Assembly: GCA_963836735.1 (NCBI GenBank)
Contig: CAWIKP010000020.1
Span: forward strand, 228,450-292,449
Length of the DNA stretch: 64,000 bases
Direction: 5' to 3'
From: JACCXG01 sp963836735
GTDB lineage: Bacteria; Acidobacteriota; Vicinamibacteria; Vicinamibacterales; 2-12-FULL-66-21
Shown: positions 31,022-40,456 of the stretch, one piece after another
Numbering within the stretch: position 1 is the first letter of the stretch
How the letters are laid out: each line of letters begins with the position of its first letter
Notes under the pieces: generated by a model
The model's database searches: none
Seen by the model: only the letters and a program-made list of their open reading frames with translations
Told to the model about the DNA's origin: nothing
Translations under genes and position numbers: made by a program

Positions 31022-31364
31022 AGCGACTCGGGCATACTTTTCGAAGGAGGGCTCGTACGGAAACGGCGCCGCGATCGTCACGCGGGACCGCATCGCGCAG
31101 AGCGTCGACCTGCCGGGCGGCCGGCTGCACGATGCGGTCGAACTGCTCGGCACCGGACAGAACGGGACCGCTCAGGACACCGTCCCGTTCTGCCTGTGGA
31201 GCGCGGCGCACCACCTGCCCGACTTCGAAGATGCGATGTGGTGGACCGTTCGCAGCGGCGGAGACAGCGACACGACGTGCGCCATCGTGGGCGGGATTGT
31301 GGCGCTGTCGGCGGGGGCGGTGCCGGTGGAGTGGATTGGACGGCGAGAGAGGTTGCCGCGCTGA
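31022..31364 (+). pseudogene. C-terminal remnant of an ADP-ribosylglycohydrolase (DraG/ARH-like)
   Basis: Between a TAA at 31019 and TGA at 31364 one frame encodes the last ~110 residues of an ADP-ribosylglycohydrolase: AVELLGTGQNGTAQDTVPF, CLWSAAHHL, then GDSDTTCAIVGGIVALSAG carrying the metal-binding Asp-x-Asp-Thr-Thr, and a typical VEWIGRRERLP end. There is no start codon and none of the N-terminal metal-site sequence is visible upstream. These enzymes remove ADP-ribose from proteins. It appears to be a truncated relic, unless upstream frameshifts hide the rest. Confidence 0.7.
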
Positions 31365-31435
31365 AGATTGAGAGATGAGCCGGCCAGTGTCGCGTCTCCG
31401 AAGTCTCCAGACGCAGTTCGCATGGGATTTGATCT

Positions 31436-33262
31436 ATGACCCGCCGCTACGCGCCCATCGAAGACTACGGCATCATCGGCGACCTCCATACGGTGGCGCT
31501 GGTCGGCAAGGACGGATCGATCGACTTCCTCTGCCTTCCGTCGTTCGACTCCCCCTCCGTGTTTGCCGCCCTTCTCGACGCCGATCGCGGAGGCCGTTTC
31601 CAGATCGCGCCACAGCTCGACGATGCCGTGCACAGGCAGCTGTACCTGCCTGACACCAACGTGCTGCTGACCCGGTTCCTGTCCGACAGCGGCGTCGCCG
31701 AGGTGTCGGACTTCATGCCGGTGGAGGACGCGGGCGTCGCGCACAATCTCGTACGTCGCGCGAAGACTGTCCGCGGCGAGGTGCGTTTCGCGATGCGCTG
31801 CGAGCCGCGATTCGATTACGCCCGCGCGACGCACACCGCAGAGCGGCGCAGCGAGAAGGAGATTCTCTTCGTCGGCCGCTCGGGCCCGCGCGAGCTGGCG
31901 CTGCGGCTTCGGTCGTCAATCCCCCTGCAGCTTGCGGATGGAGCCGCAGTCGCCGAGTTCACGCTCGGCGCCGACCAATCCGCCTGGTTCGTCCTGGAAG
32001 TCGTCACGGCGGAAGAACCTTCGCCGAGCGAGCGGCCCGAGTACCCAACCGAGGCCTTCAAGGAAACCGTCAACTTCTGGCGCGCCTGGATTGGCCGCAG
32101 CACGTACAAGAACCGCTGGCGCGAGATGGTGAACCGCTCGGCGCTCGTGCTCAAGCTTCTCACCTCCAGGCAGCACGGCTCGATCGTGGCGGCCCCCACT
32201 TTCGGGCTGCCCGAGAACATCGGCGGCGTGCGCAACTGGGACTATCGGTACTCCTGGATCCGCGACTCGTCATTCACGTTGTACGGACTCATGCGGCTTG
32301 GCTACACGAGCGAGGCGGCCGACTTCATGCGCTGGATGATGGCCCGCTGCCACGAGCTGGGTCCGGAGGGCTCGCTGCAGATCATGTACGCGATCGACGG
32401 CCGGCCCGCCCTCCAGGAAGAGACGCTGCCCCATCTCGAGGGCTATATGGGCTCGCGTCCAGTCCGCGTCGGCAACGCGGCGCAGACCCACCTTCAGCTC
32501 GACATCTATGGCGAGTTGATGGACTCGGTCTACCTGTACGACAAGTATGGCTCCCCGATCGGGTACGACGAGTGGGTCACCATCGTCCGGCTGATCGACT
32601 GGGTATGCGGCCACTGGCGGGAGAAGGACGAAAGCATCTGGGAGGTCCGTGGTGGGCGTCAGGAGTTTCTTTACTCGCGCGTCATGTGCTGGGTCGCAAT
32701 CGACCGGGCCATTCGCCTGGCGAATCGACGCTCGTTTCCCGCTCCGCACTCGCGCTGGTACGAGGTGCGGGACACGATCTACCGCGACATCTACGAGCGC
32801 TTCTGGGACCCCGAGCGCCGCGGCTTCGTCCAGTACCCGGGCGCATCGACCTTTGACGCCGCGGCCCTGCTGATGCCGCTGGTGCGCTTCGTGTCGCCGA
32901 CCGACCCGCGATGGATTGAGACTCTGCGCGGTATCGAGCGGGACCTGGTCAGTGATTCACTGCTCTATCGTTACCGCCTCGACGATCGTTTCTCCGACGG
33001 CCTGACCGGGCAGGAGGGGACGTTCTCGATGTGCTCGTTCTGGTACGTCGAGTGCCTGTCGCGCATGGGCGATCTTCACAAGGCGCGGTTCTTTTTCGAG
33101 AAGATGCTCGGGTACGCGAATCATGCGGGCCTGTACGGGGAAGAGCTGGGCCCGCGCGCCCAACACCTCGGCAACTTCCCACAGGCGTTCACGCATCTGG
33201 CGTTGATCAGCGCTGCCTACGATCTCGACCGCCGACTCTCGGCCGCAGGCCACGCGGGCTGA
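31436..33262 (+). CDS. Glycoside hydrolase family 15 (glucoamylase/trehalase-like)
   Basis: 608 aa, intact, cytoplasmic (no signal peptide). The N-terminal beta-sandwich begins PIEDYGIIGDLHTVALVG, a hallmark of prokaryotic GH15. The (alpha/alpha)6 barrel has substrate-binding NWDYRYSWIRDSSFTLYGL, the general-acid Glu in KDESIWEVRGG, and the general-base Glu in GLYGEELGPRAQHLGNFPQ. These enzymes release glucose from alpha-glucans or split trehalose; the sequence alone does not choose. Start ATG 31436 begins directly at the conserved domain. It is followed by a separately secreted sugar-dehydrogenase gene. Confidence 0.93.
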   Translation: MTRRYAPIEDYGIIGDLHTVALVGKDGSIDFLCLPSFDSPSVFAALLDADRGGRFQIAPQLDDAVHRQLYLPDTNVLLTRFLSDSGVAEVSDFMPVEDAGVAHNLVRRAKTVRGEVRFAMRCEPRFDYARATHTAERRSEKEILFVGRSGPRELALRLRSSIPLQLADGAAVAEFTLGADQSAWFVLEVVTAEEPSPSERPEYPTEAFKETVNFWRAWIGRSTYKNRWREMVNRSALVLKLLTSRQHGSIVAAPTFGLPENIGGVRNWDYRYSWIRDSSFTLYGLMRLGYTSEAADFMRWMMARCHELGPEGSLQIMYAIDGRPALQEETLPHLEGYMGSRPVRVGNAAQTHLQLDIYGELMDSVYLYDKYGSPIGYDEWVTIVRLIDWVCGHWREKDESIWEVRGGRQEFLYSRVMCWVAIDRAIRLANRRSFPAPHSRWYEVRDTIYRDIYERFWDPERRGFVQYPGASTFDAAALLMPLVRFVSPTDPRWIETLRGIERDLVSDSLLYRYRLDDRFSDGLTGQEGTFSMCSFWYVECLSRMGDLHKARFFFEKMLGYANHAGLYGEELGPRAQHLGNFPQAFTHLALISAAYDLDRRLSAAGHAG

Positions 33263-33413
33263 AGCCGGGAGACACAGCCTTCGGGCCGTACGTAGCCCCC
33301 ATGCTGTTTCTGGGGCCCGGGAGAAGAGGCTACACTCACCGGAAATCGCCGGTCGCCTCCATGCCCCCTGACATGCATTGCAGTTGCGCCGGACATTGCC
33401 CGAATCCCCGACC

Positions 33414-35088
33414 ATGACATCGTCGTCGAGCAGGCAGGTGTGCGCGGTGTCCCTCATCGCCGTCGCGTTCGGAGCGCTGGCCGGCGCAGCCGTGCAGCGG
33501 CCGCAGGCTGGGCGCGCCGCACCGGACGCGCCGCTGGCGATCGACATCACAGACTTTGTGGCGATGCCGATGACCGGCCTGCCCGATGGCACGGGCAACA
33601 ACGCGGGGGCGCTGGCACGGATCAACGTGATGCGCCAGGAGCCGGGTGGCGCCGGCCGGTTCTTCGTGAACGATCTCACGGGACCGCTCTACATCGTGGA
33701 CCCGGTCACCAGGACGACATCGCTCTACCTCGACTTCAACGGCCGCGGGACCCGCAGGGGCCTCTTCGACAAGCTCACGACCGAAGCCGGGTTGGCCAGC
33801 GGCTTCATCAGCTTCGAGTTCGATCCCGATTACGCGCACAACGGGCGGTTCTACACGATTCACCTGGAGGAGACCGCGCTCCCCGGCACGCTCGTGCCCG
33901 ACAATCAGGCGTTTCTCGGACTCGACGTGGCTGGCTACACGGCGACCGCCCCGGTCACCACACCTGGTGGCGTCGATCACGAAGGCGTACTGATTGAATG
34001 GACGGATGGAAACATCGCCAACCTGACGTTCGAAGGCCGGGCGCGCGAACTGCTGCGCATTCCCCTCAACAGCCGGATCCATCCGCTCGGAGATCTCTCC
34101 TTCAATCCAGCGGCGCGTCCCGGCGATCCGGACTGGCGGGTGATGTACGTCGCCTGCGGCGACGGCGGGGCTGGAGACTCGCGCGCCGGCTTCCGTCTCA
34201 ACGGCCAGCGGCTCGACACCCTGGTCGGGAAGATCCTGCGCATCGTGCCCGATCTCGAGACGCGTGCCGCCGACACCGCGGTCGCCGCCAACGGACGCTA
34301 CCGGGTACCGCAGTGACAACCCGTTTGCGTCGGTGGCCGGCGCGCGTCCGGAGATCTGGGCGTACGGCCTTCGAAATCCGCATCGCCTCAGCTGGCATCT
34401 CGAGGGGAGGACGTCCCACCTGATCGCGTCGATGATCGGCTGGCGGACGTGGGAGACCGTGCTGCTCGTTCACAAGGGCGGCAACTACGGATTCCCGCTG
34501 CGCGAGGGGGGCGACGTCGTGGAGGGCGATCGAACGACTCCGCTGCTGCCTCAGTCCGACACGCTTCCCGTCCTCGTCAGCGACGCGATCACCGCGGGAA
34601 CGGCGACGCCGCTCTACCCCGTCCTCCGCTATGGTCACGGCGCCGACGGAGGCGATGCCATCGCCGGCGGCTTCGCTTATTCCGGCAAACGGGTTCCGCA
34701 ACTTTCTGGGAAGTTCGTGCTCGGCGATATGTCGACCGGCCGTCTCTGGTGGACCGACTTCAAGGACATGAAGTCGGCCGACGACGGCATCGCGAAAACC
34801 ATGGCTCCACTGCACGAATTGCAGGTCCGGTGGGACGACCCCGCCGACTCACCGGACCGCGGCCCGCAGGTATATCCGACGATGGCGCCGATCGTCGCCG
34901 CGGCCTACCGCGCACGCGGCGGCCGGGATCCGGATCTGCCGGGCTCCGCCACCGTCTCGGGCTCGGGCCGCGTCGATCTGCGGCTCGCGATCGATCGTAG
35001 CGGCGAGTTGTACCTCTTGAGCAAGAGCGACGGCGTGGTGCGGGCGGTGACCGGCGCCGCGCCGTTGACGGCCGCGCGCACGCGGTGA
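33414..35088 (+). CDS. Secreted glucose/sorbosone dehydrogenase-like beta-propeller; one frameshift
   Basis: About 557 aa. Signal peptide (CAVSLIAVAFGALAGAAVQ) then a six-bladed PQQ-type soluble glucose/sorbosone dehydrogenase fold: FVNDLTGPLYIVDP, ASGFISFEFDPDYAHNGRFY, MYVACGDGGAGDSR, ARPEIWAYGLRNPHRLSWH, and a last blade ELYLLSKSDGVVRAV. An extra C near 34313 gives an early stop after GRYRVPQ; the next frame continues SDNPFASVAG, so one gene is read. It should oxidise sugars or bind them in the periplasm or outside; cofactor binding is inferred from the family. Confidence 0.82.
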
Positions 35089-35115
35089 CGCGAAGGCGCG
35101 GCCTGTGGCTGCCGA

Positions 35116-35691
35116 TCAGGGCGTCTTCCGGGTGACCTTCGTCAGCTCGAGGGGCTCGTCGGCGTAATCGTCGATCCGCACGCCTGTTTCGCCGCCTGGC
35201 TTGACGCGCACGGCTGCCGCCATCATCCCGCTGCCAACCCCGGCATCGTCCACCAGCAGCTGGACCAGCGCGGTTTCGTAGCCGGCGCGCGGCTTGGCAT
35301 TCGGGCGCGCGCCCCCGACGAAGAACACGGGCTTGTCGGTGACGACCACGATCGTCCGCCCCTTGGCGGTCTTCTGCTCGCGGGCCCATCGAATCGTGAA
35401 CTGCCCGTCACCGGCCGCCACCGATCCGACCTCGGGTGCCTTCCGCAACGCTGTCACGAACGACGCGTACCCGCCGTGCTGGAGGGCGCTCTCGAGCGCC
35501 GTGCGATCGAAGTCGGGCGTGTAGCGACGGATGTGAACCTGGATCGTGGCGGATATCGGGCCGGAAGCGGTCTTGATCTGGACGTTGGCGCTGAAGGTCT
35601 CCGGCGCGCTGCTGTTCCCGGAAGTCTGCGCGACGGCTGGAGCCACGAACAGTATTGCGAGACCGATCACCATCAGAGAGGGAACACGCAC
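35116..35691 (-). CDS. Small exported protein of unknown function
   Basis: 191 aa, intact. A signal peptide (VIGLAILFVAPAVAQ) is followed by a single domain with alternating strands (NVQIKTASGPISATIQVHI; GRTIVVVTDKPVFFVGG) and an acidic C-terminus. GTG 35691 has a perfect AAGGAGG six bases upstream. I do not recognise the family. It is divergent from the ADOP permease gene and convergent with the sugar-dehydrogenase gene. Confidence 0.7.
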   Translation of the reverse strand: MRVPSLMVIGLAILFVAPAVAQTSGNSSAPETFSANVQIKTASGPISATIQVHIRRYTPDFDRTALESALQHGGYASFVTALRKAPEVGSVAAGDGQFTIRWAREQKTAKGRTIVVVTDKPVFFVGGARPNAKPRAGYETALVQLLVDDAGVGSGMMAAAVRVKPGGETGVRIDDYADEPLELTKVTRKTP

Positions 35692-35827
35692 GGAATCCTC
35701 CTTACACGGTCAGGGATGTGTGGAACCCGTCACGGGAGGCTTGACACCCCAGGTACAAGTGGCACTCTACTTCAGGGCAGTGTCCAGTGAACATCGCGTG
35801 CGTGTCGAGCCGCTCGAGGGCCACGAG

Positions 35828-38281
35828 GTGAGAGGGTCGGTCCACTGGCTCGAGGATCTGCGGCGAGATGTCGGTTATGGCGTCCGCACGCTGTCGAGGA
35901 CACGCGGGTTCACCATTGCGGCGACGCTCACGCTCGCGCTCGGCATCAGCGCCGTGACCGTCATCTACAGCGTCCTGCGGAACGTCGTCCTCGATCCGTT
36001 TCCGTACTCGCGTTCGGATCGGCTGGTGAATGTCGTCCTGCGCGACGCCTCGGATCGGCAGCTCCGCGGCCCCTACTTCCCCGCCGAGGAGTTCCTCTTC
36101 TATCAGCAGCAGGCCACCGCGTTCGAGGACGTCGTCGGCACCAGCCGCGACTCGATGCTCTGGCAGGGCGACAACGGCGCCGAGCGCTTCGACGTCGCCT
36201 GGATGACGGCGAACGGGTTCGACTTCCTGGGCGTCAAACCGATGCTCGGCCGCGCGTTCGACGCCTCGGACACGGCGCCGGACGCGCCGCGGGTCGCGGT
36301 GATGTGCCACCGCGCGTGGGTGCGCTCGTTCGGTGCCGACCCCGGCGTGCTCGGGCGGACGCTGGTGCTCGACGGCACGGCGTGGACGGTCATCGGCGTC
36401 ATGCCGCCGCGGTTCGAGTGGAACATCGCCGATCTCTGGCTTCCCGCCGCCCTGAACCCGGCGTGACGATCCGCGGACGCCACGCGGGACCCGGGCCTTT
36501 CAGGCGCATCTGCGGCCGGGCGATGTCGCCCCGCGAGGCGGAGGCGCAGCTGAACGTGATCGGCGCACGCCGCGCGCAGGAGTACCCCGACCAGTACCCG
36601 CCGCGTTACCGCTTCCAGGTGATCAAGGTCGTCGACTGGGTGGTCCGGGACTTTCGTGCGGTGCTGTACACGCTGTTCGGCGCGGTGAGCCTGCTGCTGG
36701 TGATCGCCTGCTGCAACGTCGCCAACATGCTGCTGGCGCGGGCAACCATCCGCGAGCGCGAGATCGCGATCCGCGCTGCCATCGGCGCGAGCCGCGGCCG
36801 CATCGTCCGGCAGCTGCTCGTCGAAAGCGCGCTGCTTGCGGCCGGCGGGCTGATCGCGGGCTCGTTGATGGCCTACGGCGGCATCCAGGCGCTCGCCCGC
36901 CTGTTGCCCCCGGGCCAGGGCGTGCCGTGGGAGACGCAGATCAGGCTCGATCGGCCGGTGCTCGTGTTCGCCGTCATCGTCGCGGCGGCGTCGACGTTTG
37001 CGTTCGGCCTGTTCCCGGCGCTGCAGAGCGTGCGGCGCGACATCGGCGCGGGCACGAACGTCGCGGGCAGGACGACAGCCGGCCGCAAGCAGACCCGGAT
37101 GCGCAGCGGCCTCGTGATCGCGCAAGTGGCGCTCTCGATCGTGCTGCTCCTCGGCGCCGGCCTCTTGATGCGGACCTTCCTGAAGCTCGTCGGGGTCGAC
37201 CTCGGGTTCGACCCGAAGCAGGTGCTGGTCGCCGGCCTGGCGTTTCCCCCGCGGCAGGACGTGTCCGCAGACGGCCAGCGGGCTGTCTACCGGCAGATGA
37301 TGGAACGCTCGGCCGCCGTGCCCGGTGTCCGGTCCGTTGCCCTTGCGAATGGCTTCCCTCCCTTCGGGGGGATGTCGAGCGCGCTCGAGATCCCGGGCAT
37401 CGCCGTGCAGCCTACGTCACAGGCCATCGTGCTGTTCTGCAGTGAGCGCCTGCCGGATACGCTCGGCATCCCGATCGTGAAGGGGCGCGGATTCTCGACG
37501 AGCGACATGGAGCAGGCGCAGCACGTGGTCATCGTCAACGAAACCTTCGTGGAGCGATACTTCGGGTCCGAGGACGCGCTCGGTCGCGTGATCCGGCTTC
37601 CACGGCTGACCACGCTGCCGCGGCCGATCACCGACCCGACATTCCAGGTCATCGGAGTGATGCGCGACGTGGCGAACATGGGGCCACGCGACATGCCCGC
37701 GCCGCAGGTGCTGGCTGCCGTTGACGCTGCGGCTTCCCGGCAGCTTCGCGCTCATCGTTCGCACGACCGACGACCCGATGCGCGCGGTGAACATTCTGCG
37801 TCGTGAGATCCAGGTGGTGGATCCGCAGGTGGCGCTGTCCAATCCGCTTCCGCTCGAACGCCTGATTCAGATGAATTTCTACGCGCGTCCGGGCTTCAGC
37901 CTGCTGGTGCTGGGGATTTTTGCCGCGACCGGTGCCGTCCTGGTGGCGCTCGGCATCTACGGTGTGCTGGCCTACACCGTGTCCCAGCAGACCCGCGAGA
38001 TCGCGATCCGCATGGCGCTCGGGGGAGAGTCGGGCCACGTCGTCGGGATGATCGTGCGATTCGGCCTGCAGCTGGTCGCCGCCGGCCTTCTCGTCGGGCT
38101 GGCCATCAGCTTCGCGACGAACCGTCTGCTGACCACGCAGCTCTGGAACACGTCGCCGAACGATCCGGTGACGTTCGCGGTGGTGATTCTGCTAATCACG
38201 GGCATCGGGGTGCTCGCGTGCCTGATCCCCGCGAGACGCGCCGTTCGCGTCCAGCCGATGATTGCCCTGAGGCACGAGTAA
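35828..38281 (+). CDS. ABC transporter permease, ADOP/MacB-FtsX type; several frameshifts
   Basis: About 815 aa in two MacB_PCD-plus-FtsX units, the ADOP layout common in Acidobacteriota. The N-terminal WLEDLRRDVGYGVRTLSR precedes TM1 (IAATLTLALGISAVTVIYSV). The first periplasmic domain ends RFEWNIADLWLPAALNPA; a T inserted near 36463 and another shift near 36525 break the frame. The second unit starts with FGAVSLLLVIACCNVANMLL and REREIAIRAAIGASRGRI, and the protein closes with TREIAIRMALGGESG and LACLIPARRAVRVQPMIAL. A third break lies near 37712. No ATP-binding subunit is adjacent. GTG 35828 with GAGGG upstream is my preferred start. Confidence 0.82.
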
Positions 38282-38310
38282 GGCGAGATACGCGGCGACG
38301 CCGATCCCTC

Positions 38311-38640
38311 AATCGAAGCGGCGCAGCTCGTGCTGCTCCAGCAGCCTCCCGAATTCCTCGGTTCGTGACTGGATCGAGGCAGCGAAATTGACCAGAAACA
38401 GGTTGGACGCGAACGCCAAATACTTGCGCGATCGATTCTCCGACCGGCTGCTGTTGACGTTCGGGCAAATCGAAGACCTCCTGGGCTTCTCCCTGCCGGT
38501 GGCCGCGCGCGTTGAGGCCCGTGAGCATTACGCCGCCACCGGCGGGCGTGTTCTTGAAGACGTTGTGCAACAGGTTCATCACCGCGGATGCATGTCCCTG
38601 TGCAGAACGGCACAGCCGCGCGCGGTGTTATCGGCGAGCA
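38311..38640. pseudogene. Mixed gene remnants (DUF7662-like on +, histidine-kinase-like on -)
   Basis: Plus frame 38388-38515 encodes KYLRDRFSDRLLLTFGQIED followed by LLGFSLPVAAR, resembling the start of DUF7662 proteins, but no complete domain follows. On the minus strand 38512-38583 reads MNLLHNVFKNTPAGGGVML, like the N box of a histidine kinase. Neither is part of a full gene. I read the stretch as decayed sequence between the permease and the Crp/Fnr pair. Confidence 0.35.
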
Positions 38641-38784
38641 TGGATTGAAGTCATGCGCGGCGCACGGGCCTGCGCGGTGAAGCCAGACGACAGGGTGCTG
38701 TTGCCAGCGCTGCACGCCGCGACGCGACGTGTTCAGTCTCTGCACTCCTGCCCCACGGGCGATTCTGTGACGGGGCGACGACCA

Positions 38785-39441
38785 ATGAGCAATTCGAAGC
38801 GGGCCGCACCGATCAAACCAGCCGCCGGAATCGCATCGACAGGCGCTCGGACCGAGCGCGTCGACTACGAACCGGAGGCGAGGATCTTTGCTCAGGGCGA
38901 TGCGGCCACGAGTGTCATGTATGTCGAGAAAGGGACCGTGCGGCTGTCGGTCCTGTCCCGTGCCGGAAGAGAAGCCGTAATCGCTGTGCTCGAGAACCGC
39001 CACTTCTTCGGTGAAGGGTGTCTCGCGAGTCAGCCGCGGAGAATCGCGACGGCGACGGCGATGGCTCCCTGCACGATCATCGCCGTCGAGAAGCAGGAGA
39101 TGATGCGGCAACTGCATGCGCAGCCGGCGTTCGCCGAGCGTTTCCTCACACACGTGCTGACGAGGAATATCCGTATCGAAGAAGATCTCATTGACCAGCT
39201 CTTCGACTCGAGTGAGAAACGGCTGGCACGCACGCTCTTGCTGCTCGCTCGTTATGGGGAACCCGGGGCGTCTCACCGCACACTTCCCAGGCTGTCTCAG
39301 GACACCTTGGCGGAGATGGTGGGCACCACGCGGTCGCACGTCAACTTCTTCATGAACAAGTTTCGGAAGCTCGGGTTCATCGAGTACGACGGCGGGTTGA
39401 AGATCAACAATTCCCTCCTGTCCGTCGTGTTGCGCGACTGA
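38785..39441 (+). CDS. Crp/Fnr-family transcriptional regulator, tandem copy A
   Basis: 218 aa, intact. A cyclic-nucleotide-binding-type beta-roll (EARIFAQGDAATSVMYVEKG; VIAVLENRHFFGEGCLA) is followed by the dimer helix and a winged helix-turn-helix (LSQDTLAEMVGTTRSHVNFF). No Fnr-type cysteine cluster is seen, so the ligand is unknown. The protein is strongly similar, about four-fifths identical by eye, to the equally long copy B 857 bp downstream, including the leader just before the ATG. Similar Crp-like proteins often respond to redox or starvation in Acidobacteriota. Confidence 0.9.
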   Translation: MSNSKRAAPIKPAAGIASTGARTERVDYEPEARIFAQGDAATSVMYVEKGTVRLSVLSRAGREAVIAVLENRHFFGEGCLASQPRRIATATAMAPCTIIAVEKQEMMRQLHAQPAFAERFLTHVLTRNIRIEEDLIDQLFDSSEKRLARTLLLLARYGEPGASHRTLPRLSQDTLAEMVGTTRSHVNFFMNKFRKLGFIEYDGGLKINNSLLSVVLRD

Positions 39442-39641
39442 CCTTCGCGACACGACGGTCGTACCCGCAAACCCCTTCGGCGGACCCGCCGTAACTTGAT
39501 GCGGAGGCTGGGGATGCCGTCGCCCGCGCCCAGGTGACTTGCGACGACGGGAGGTTCGTGTCAGGCTGGGCGGAGCAGCGGCGACGGCTTCAGGCCACAA
39601 CGCCTGCCCGCCGGGCCGCTTCTGCACACGGGCGACGAACA

Positions 39642-40298
39642 ATGAGAGCCTCGAAGCGCGCGGCACCGACTACACCCGCCCCGACAATCGAATGGACCGG
39701 CGTGCGGACTCAGCGCATCGAGTACGGGCCCGACGCGAAGATCTTCGCTCAGGGCGATCCGGCCACGAGCGTCATGTATGTCGAGGAAGGCGCCGTGCGG
39801 CTCTCGGTCTTGTCGCATGCGGGCAAGGAAGCCGTGATCGCGGTGCTCGAGAACGGACACTTCTTCGGTGAGGGGTGTCTCGCGAGTCAGCCGCGGCGCA
39901 TGGCGACGGCGACGTCGATGGCGCCCTGCACGATCATCTCCGTCGAAAAGGACGACATGGTGCGGCAACTCCATGCGCAGCCCGGGTTCGCGGATCGGTT
40001 CCTCAGGCACATGCTGACGCGGAACATCCGCATCGAAGAAGATCTCATCGACCAGCTGTTCAACTCGAGTGAGAAACGACTCGCCCGGACGCTACTGCTG
40101 CTCGCTCGTTATGGGGAACCTGAGGCGTCTCACCGCATGCTGCCCAGAGTGTCTCAGGAAACCCTGGCCGAAATGGTTGGCACAACCCGTTCGCGCGTCA
40201 ACTTCTTCATGAACAAGTTTCGGAAGCTCGGGTTCATCGAGTACAACGGCGGGTTGAAGATTCACAACTCCCTCCTGACCGTCGTCCTGCGCGACTGA
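39642..40298 (+). CDS. Crp/Fnr-family transcriptional regulator, tandem copy B
   Basis: 218 aa, intact, same length as copy A. Effector domain (DAKIFAQGDPATSVMYVEEG; GKEAVIAVLENGHFFGEG) and winged HTH (VSQETLAEMVGTTRSRVNFF). In the recognition helix copy A has SHVNFF and copy B has SRVNFF, a change that could alter operator choice. The N-terminal 25 residues are the most diverged part. It is convergent with the hybrid kinase gene. The pair most likely arose by tandem duplication of an about 860-bp unit. Confidence 0.9.
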   Translation: MRASKRAAPTTPAPTIEWTGVRTQRIEYGPDAKIFAQGDPATSVMYVEEGAVRLSVLSHAGKEAVIAVLENGHFFGEGCLASQPRRMATATSMAPCTIISVEKDDMVRQLHAQPGFADRFLRHMLTRNIRIEEDLIDQLFNSSEKRLARTLLLLARYGEPEASHRMLPRVSQETLAEMVGTTRSRVNFFMNKFRKLGFIEYNGGLKIHNSLLTVVLRD

Positions 40299-40456
40299 GC
40301 ATCGCGAGACGACTGGCCGACCCTCGGCTCCCATCCATCGGCGTCAGGCCGCGGCTACGCGATGTCCCCCGACGTGCTGGTACGGCTGGCGATCGGGGGT
40401 GCGGCGGCGGCCGCGTTGGCCACGGGGTTCTCGCGACCCCCGGGACCTTTGAGTCT

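Noticed and set aside
30391..31371. A 326-codon open frame on the plus strand
   Set aside because: Its C-terminal part is a different frame from the ADP-ribosylglycohydrolase remnant, and it has no recognisable features.
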